DNA of 8,825 bases from contig JAOZJV010000117.1 in the NCBI GenBank assembly GCA_029935695.1, forward strand, positions 1 through 8,825, in the 5' to 3' direction. The notes under the pieces were generated by a model. The model had not been told where the DNA came from and made no database searches. It saw nothing but the letters and a program-made list of their open reading frames with translations. The position numbers and the translations under genes are program-made. Below are positions 7,242 to 8,825 of the stretch, one piece after another. The stretch's first letter is position 1. Every line of letters starts with the position of its first letter. The DNA is from Candidatus Krumholzibacteriia bacterium. Its GTDB lineage: Bacteria > Krumholzibacteriota > Krumholzibacteriia > LZORAL124-64-63.

Positions 7242-8825
7242 CTAAGCCCTGGGAACAACCAGGGAGAACGTCGTGCCCTGCCCTGGCTGGCTGCGTTTGA
7301 TATTCAAATGACCGTCATATTTTCGCAGCAACCGTTGGGATTTTGCCAGGCCGAGGCCACCACCTGGCCGTGAGGAAAATCCGGGTTCCATCACCCGGCT
7401 GTGGTCTTCGGTGGCAATGCCGATACCGGTGTCGGATATTTCAATTTTCACCACACCATTAATGGGTTGCCAGGAGATGTTCAGCTCACGGCGGGGTGCG
7501 CTGGCCATGGCCAGGCAGGCGTTGCCCACCAGGTTGTCCAGGATGAATCCCAATTCATCGGCATCCATGCGGCATTGAGGCGATTCGTCACTGTGGGCTT
7601 GAGTGGTGGCGCCAGCTTCCATGGCGGCCTGCATTCCAACCTGAAGTTTCACCTGGCATTCATCAAGGGAGGCCTGGTTCGCCCGCAGAACTTTATCCAG
7701 TACGTCAGATAATGGAGTGCAGAAGAGATCGCTCACCTGACGGCGCAGGTTTTGCAGCAGAGCCTCGGTGGATTTTTCTTCTTTATGCAGAGTGGCCAGC
7801 AGGCGGCTCACGGAATCGGCGGCAAAGTGTTCATTGTTCAGCTGGACCAGAGCCGTGTCGATGCGGTTGATGGATGCCAGAGCTTCATCCACCACAGTGT
7901 CGGAAATCTGGGCCAGCCGGGCTCTCTCCAGAATGTTGATCAAACGGGGCAGTGCATCTTCGTGACAGTCCTGCCAGATTTCCTTCATGCGGGCCACCAG
8001 ATTGGGATTCACACCCACACCCGATTGCACCGCATCCAGCAACCACAGCAATCGGCGCAGAGATCGCAGGGGAGCCATGGCGCCGTGGTTCGAAACTTCC
8101 AGATCTTCCAGCAGATGCAGGCGGCGTTCCTTCAGGTGAAGGGGATCGTTTGTTTCCCGCATGGTGATATCGGGGGAATCATCCCGGGTGCGCCTGTTTA
8201 TCAACCATATCAACCCGGCAATGATCAGGCCAAGTCCCAGCCCCGAAAGCACCAGCGCGCGGGGATTGTTGAAGTGGCGGGTAAAGAAACCGGCCATGGC
8301 CAGGGGATTGGGTTCAAGGATGTGACTGCCAAGTTTTGAACCGATCAGGTTGAAAGATGCGGTGTCGCCCTGGTTGCAAACAGCCACTGGGCGGGCAAAT
8401 TGTTTTTCATCATCCTGGTAGGTGCCAACAATGTTGAATTGCCAGTCGAGGATGCGCCCCACACCATCCCGGTCCTGAGTGATGATTCCTTTTGCTCCAG
8501 CTCTTCCCGGTAAATTAACGGTCCCGAGAATAGTGAGTCCGCGGCTGCTGGTGGCTTCCTGTTGGATTTCCAGATTGTCGTTATTCCAATGCAGTCGCAT
8601 GATTTTACTGAACCGGTTGCCAGTGATTATTTCCAGCTGGTCATCCCGGTCGCCGGGAATCAGCTGGCAACCATGAAGCGGTTCGTCTGCCAGCAGCTCT
8701 GCCTGGAGTTCACCCTGATGGTTCCAAACCGAAAGAGAGCCTTCCTTGTCATAGATGCTACGCCTTGTAACGACAATTTCCAAATCACCGTCTTGATCAA
8801 GATCCCCGGTTTGCAAATAAGTGGC
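7242..8825 (-). CDS. Sensor histidine kinase with FG-GAP-like propeller (upstream copy, N terminus cut by window edge)
   Basis: The frame runs open into the right edge; the visible 527 residues begin mid-propeller (ATYLQTGDLDQDG), so the TTG at 8814-8816 is not the start. It aligns with residues 292-818 of the downstream kinase at the same length with no net indel. Visible parts are an Asp-rich loop DLDQDGDLEI, the rest of the propeller, one membrane helix (~8250-8190), the helical signalling region, and a GHKL ATPase domain. That domain shows the N-box near 7533, DTGIGI starting at 7433 and GGGLGL just downstream. Counted by eye, 97 of the last 113 residues are identical to the neighbour, against about 98 of 175 in the visible propeller. 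The His residues matching H538, H579 and H638 of the neighbour are kept, while those matching H633 and H653 are Leu and Arg. It should be a membrane sensor kinase with the same output as its neighbour and a different input. Its promoter and N-terminal export signal lie outside the window. Confidence 0.84.
   Translation of the reverse strand, partial: ATYLQTGDLDQDGDLEIVVTRRSIYDKEGSLSVWNHQGELQAELLADEPLHGCQLIPGDRDDQLEIITGNRFSKIMRLHWNNDNLEIQQEATSSRGLTILGTVNLPGRAGAKGIITQDRDGVGRILDWQFNIVGTYQDDEKQFARPVAVCNQGDTASFNLIGSKLGSHILEPNPLAMAGFFTRHFNNPRALVLSGLGLGLIIAGLIWLINRRTRDDSPDITMRETNDPLHLKERRLHLLEDLEVSNHGAMAPLRSLRRLLWLLDAVQSGVGVNPNLVARMKEIWQDCHEDALPRLINILERARLAQISDTVVDEALASINRIDTALVQLNNEHFAADSVSRLLATLHKEEKSTEALLQNLRRQVSDLFCTPLSDVLDKVLRANQASLDECQVKLQVGMQAAMEAGATTQAHSDESPQCRMDADELGFILDNLVGNACLAMASAPRRELNISWQPINGVVKIEISDTGIGIATEDHSRVMEPGFSSRPGGGLGLAKSQRLLRKYDGHLNIKRSQPGQGTTFSLVVPRA
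7242..8825 (-). repeat. Tandem gene duplication, copy in the upstream kinase
   Basis: Partner of the 4783-6366 repeat, in the same orientation. It covers the second half of the propeller through to the stop codon. Divergence is concentrated in the propeller and in the linker just after the membrane helix. Confidence 0.85.
7247..7250 (-). promoter_or_regulatory. Ribosome binding site of the downstream kinase, embedded in the upstream gene's last codons
   Basis: On the minus strand the end of the upstream kinase reads CCC AGG GCT TAG, then AT, then ATG. The AGGG lies 7 bases before the downstream ATG at 7239, at good Shine-Dalgarno spacing. It spans the Arg codon and the first base of the Ala codon of the terminal Pro-Arg-Ala. 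The downstream copy also ends Pro-Arg-Ala but uses CGA and lacks this site. The arrangement predicts translational coupling and roughly matched synthesis of the two kinases. Confidence 0.65.

Noticed and set aside
7752..8339. 195-codon plus-strand open frame opposite the upstream kinase
   Set aside because: The opposite strand encodes a clear kinase paralog; this Gln/Gly/His-rich translation is typical of the antisense of such a gene, with no ribosome site of note.
8814..8816. TTG as start of the upstream kinase
   Set aside because: The frame is open to the right edge and upstream codons still align with the paralog inside the propeller, so the true start is outside.
4783..8825. Mobile element or recent insertion explaining the duplicated kinases
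   Set aside because: There is no transposase, terminal inverted repeat or target duplication, and the copies differ throughout, so this is an old gene duplication.

Overview
The window looks like bacterial chromosome of roughly even base composition, densely coded (about 99%), with six protein genes in two convergent blocks. Secreted or membrane-anchored envelope proteins with signal peptides, a single-pass sensor kinase pair and Shine-Dalgarno sites suggest a Gram-negative-type bacterium. No rRNA or tRNA marker is present, so I make no phylum call. I see no RNA gene, CRISPR array, insertion sequence, integrase or phage gene.

Plus-strand block (1-4776). Two neighbouring proteins of the DUF3857/transglutaminase-like family come first: the C-terminal end of one, cut by the left edge, and a complete 683-residue exported one. 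A short gap leads to an HxpB/YniC-type HAD sugar-phosphate phosphatase (2671-3324). After 51 bases comes a beta-CASP metallo-beta-lactamase-fold ribonuclease (3376-4776). The first three genes are close enough (22 and 12 bases apart) to be one transcript. The fourth could be read through or have its own promoter; none is obvious. The complete transglutaminase-like protein appears to have lost all three catalytic triad positions.

Minus-strand block (8825-4783). Two tandem paralogous sensor histidine kinases lie head to tail with 2 bases between them. The upstream copy is cut by the right edge. The complete downstream copy has an exported N-terminal beta-propeller with FG-GAP/VCBS-like Asp-rich calcium loops and PQQ-like blade motifs, one membrane helix, a long helical region and a C-terminal GHKL ATPase domain. 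The visible part of the upstream copy aligns without a net insertion or deletion over 527 residues. Identity is about 56% in the propeller and about 86% in the ATPase domain, as counted by eye. The helical region lacks a canonical H-box at the usual distance from the N-box. The downstream gene's ribosome binding site is formed by the last codons of the upstream gene.

The two blocks end 6 bases apart, with an 8-base-pair inverted repeat just inside the kinase gene's 3' end. The most interesting item is the tandem propeller-kinase pair, which looks like one output module duplicated and given diverging sensors. No response regulator is in view; it could lie beyond the right edge.
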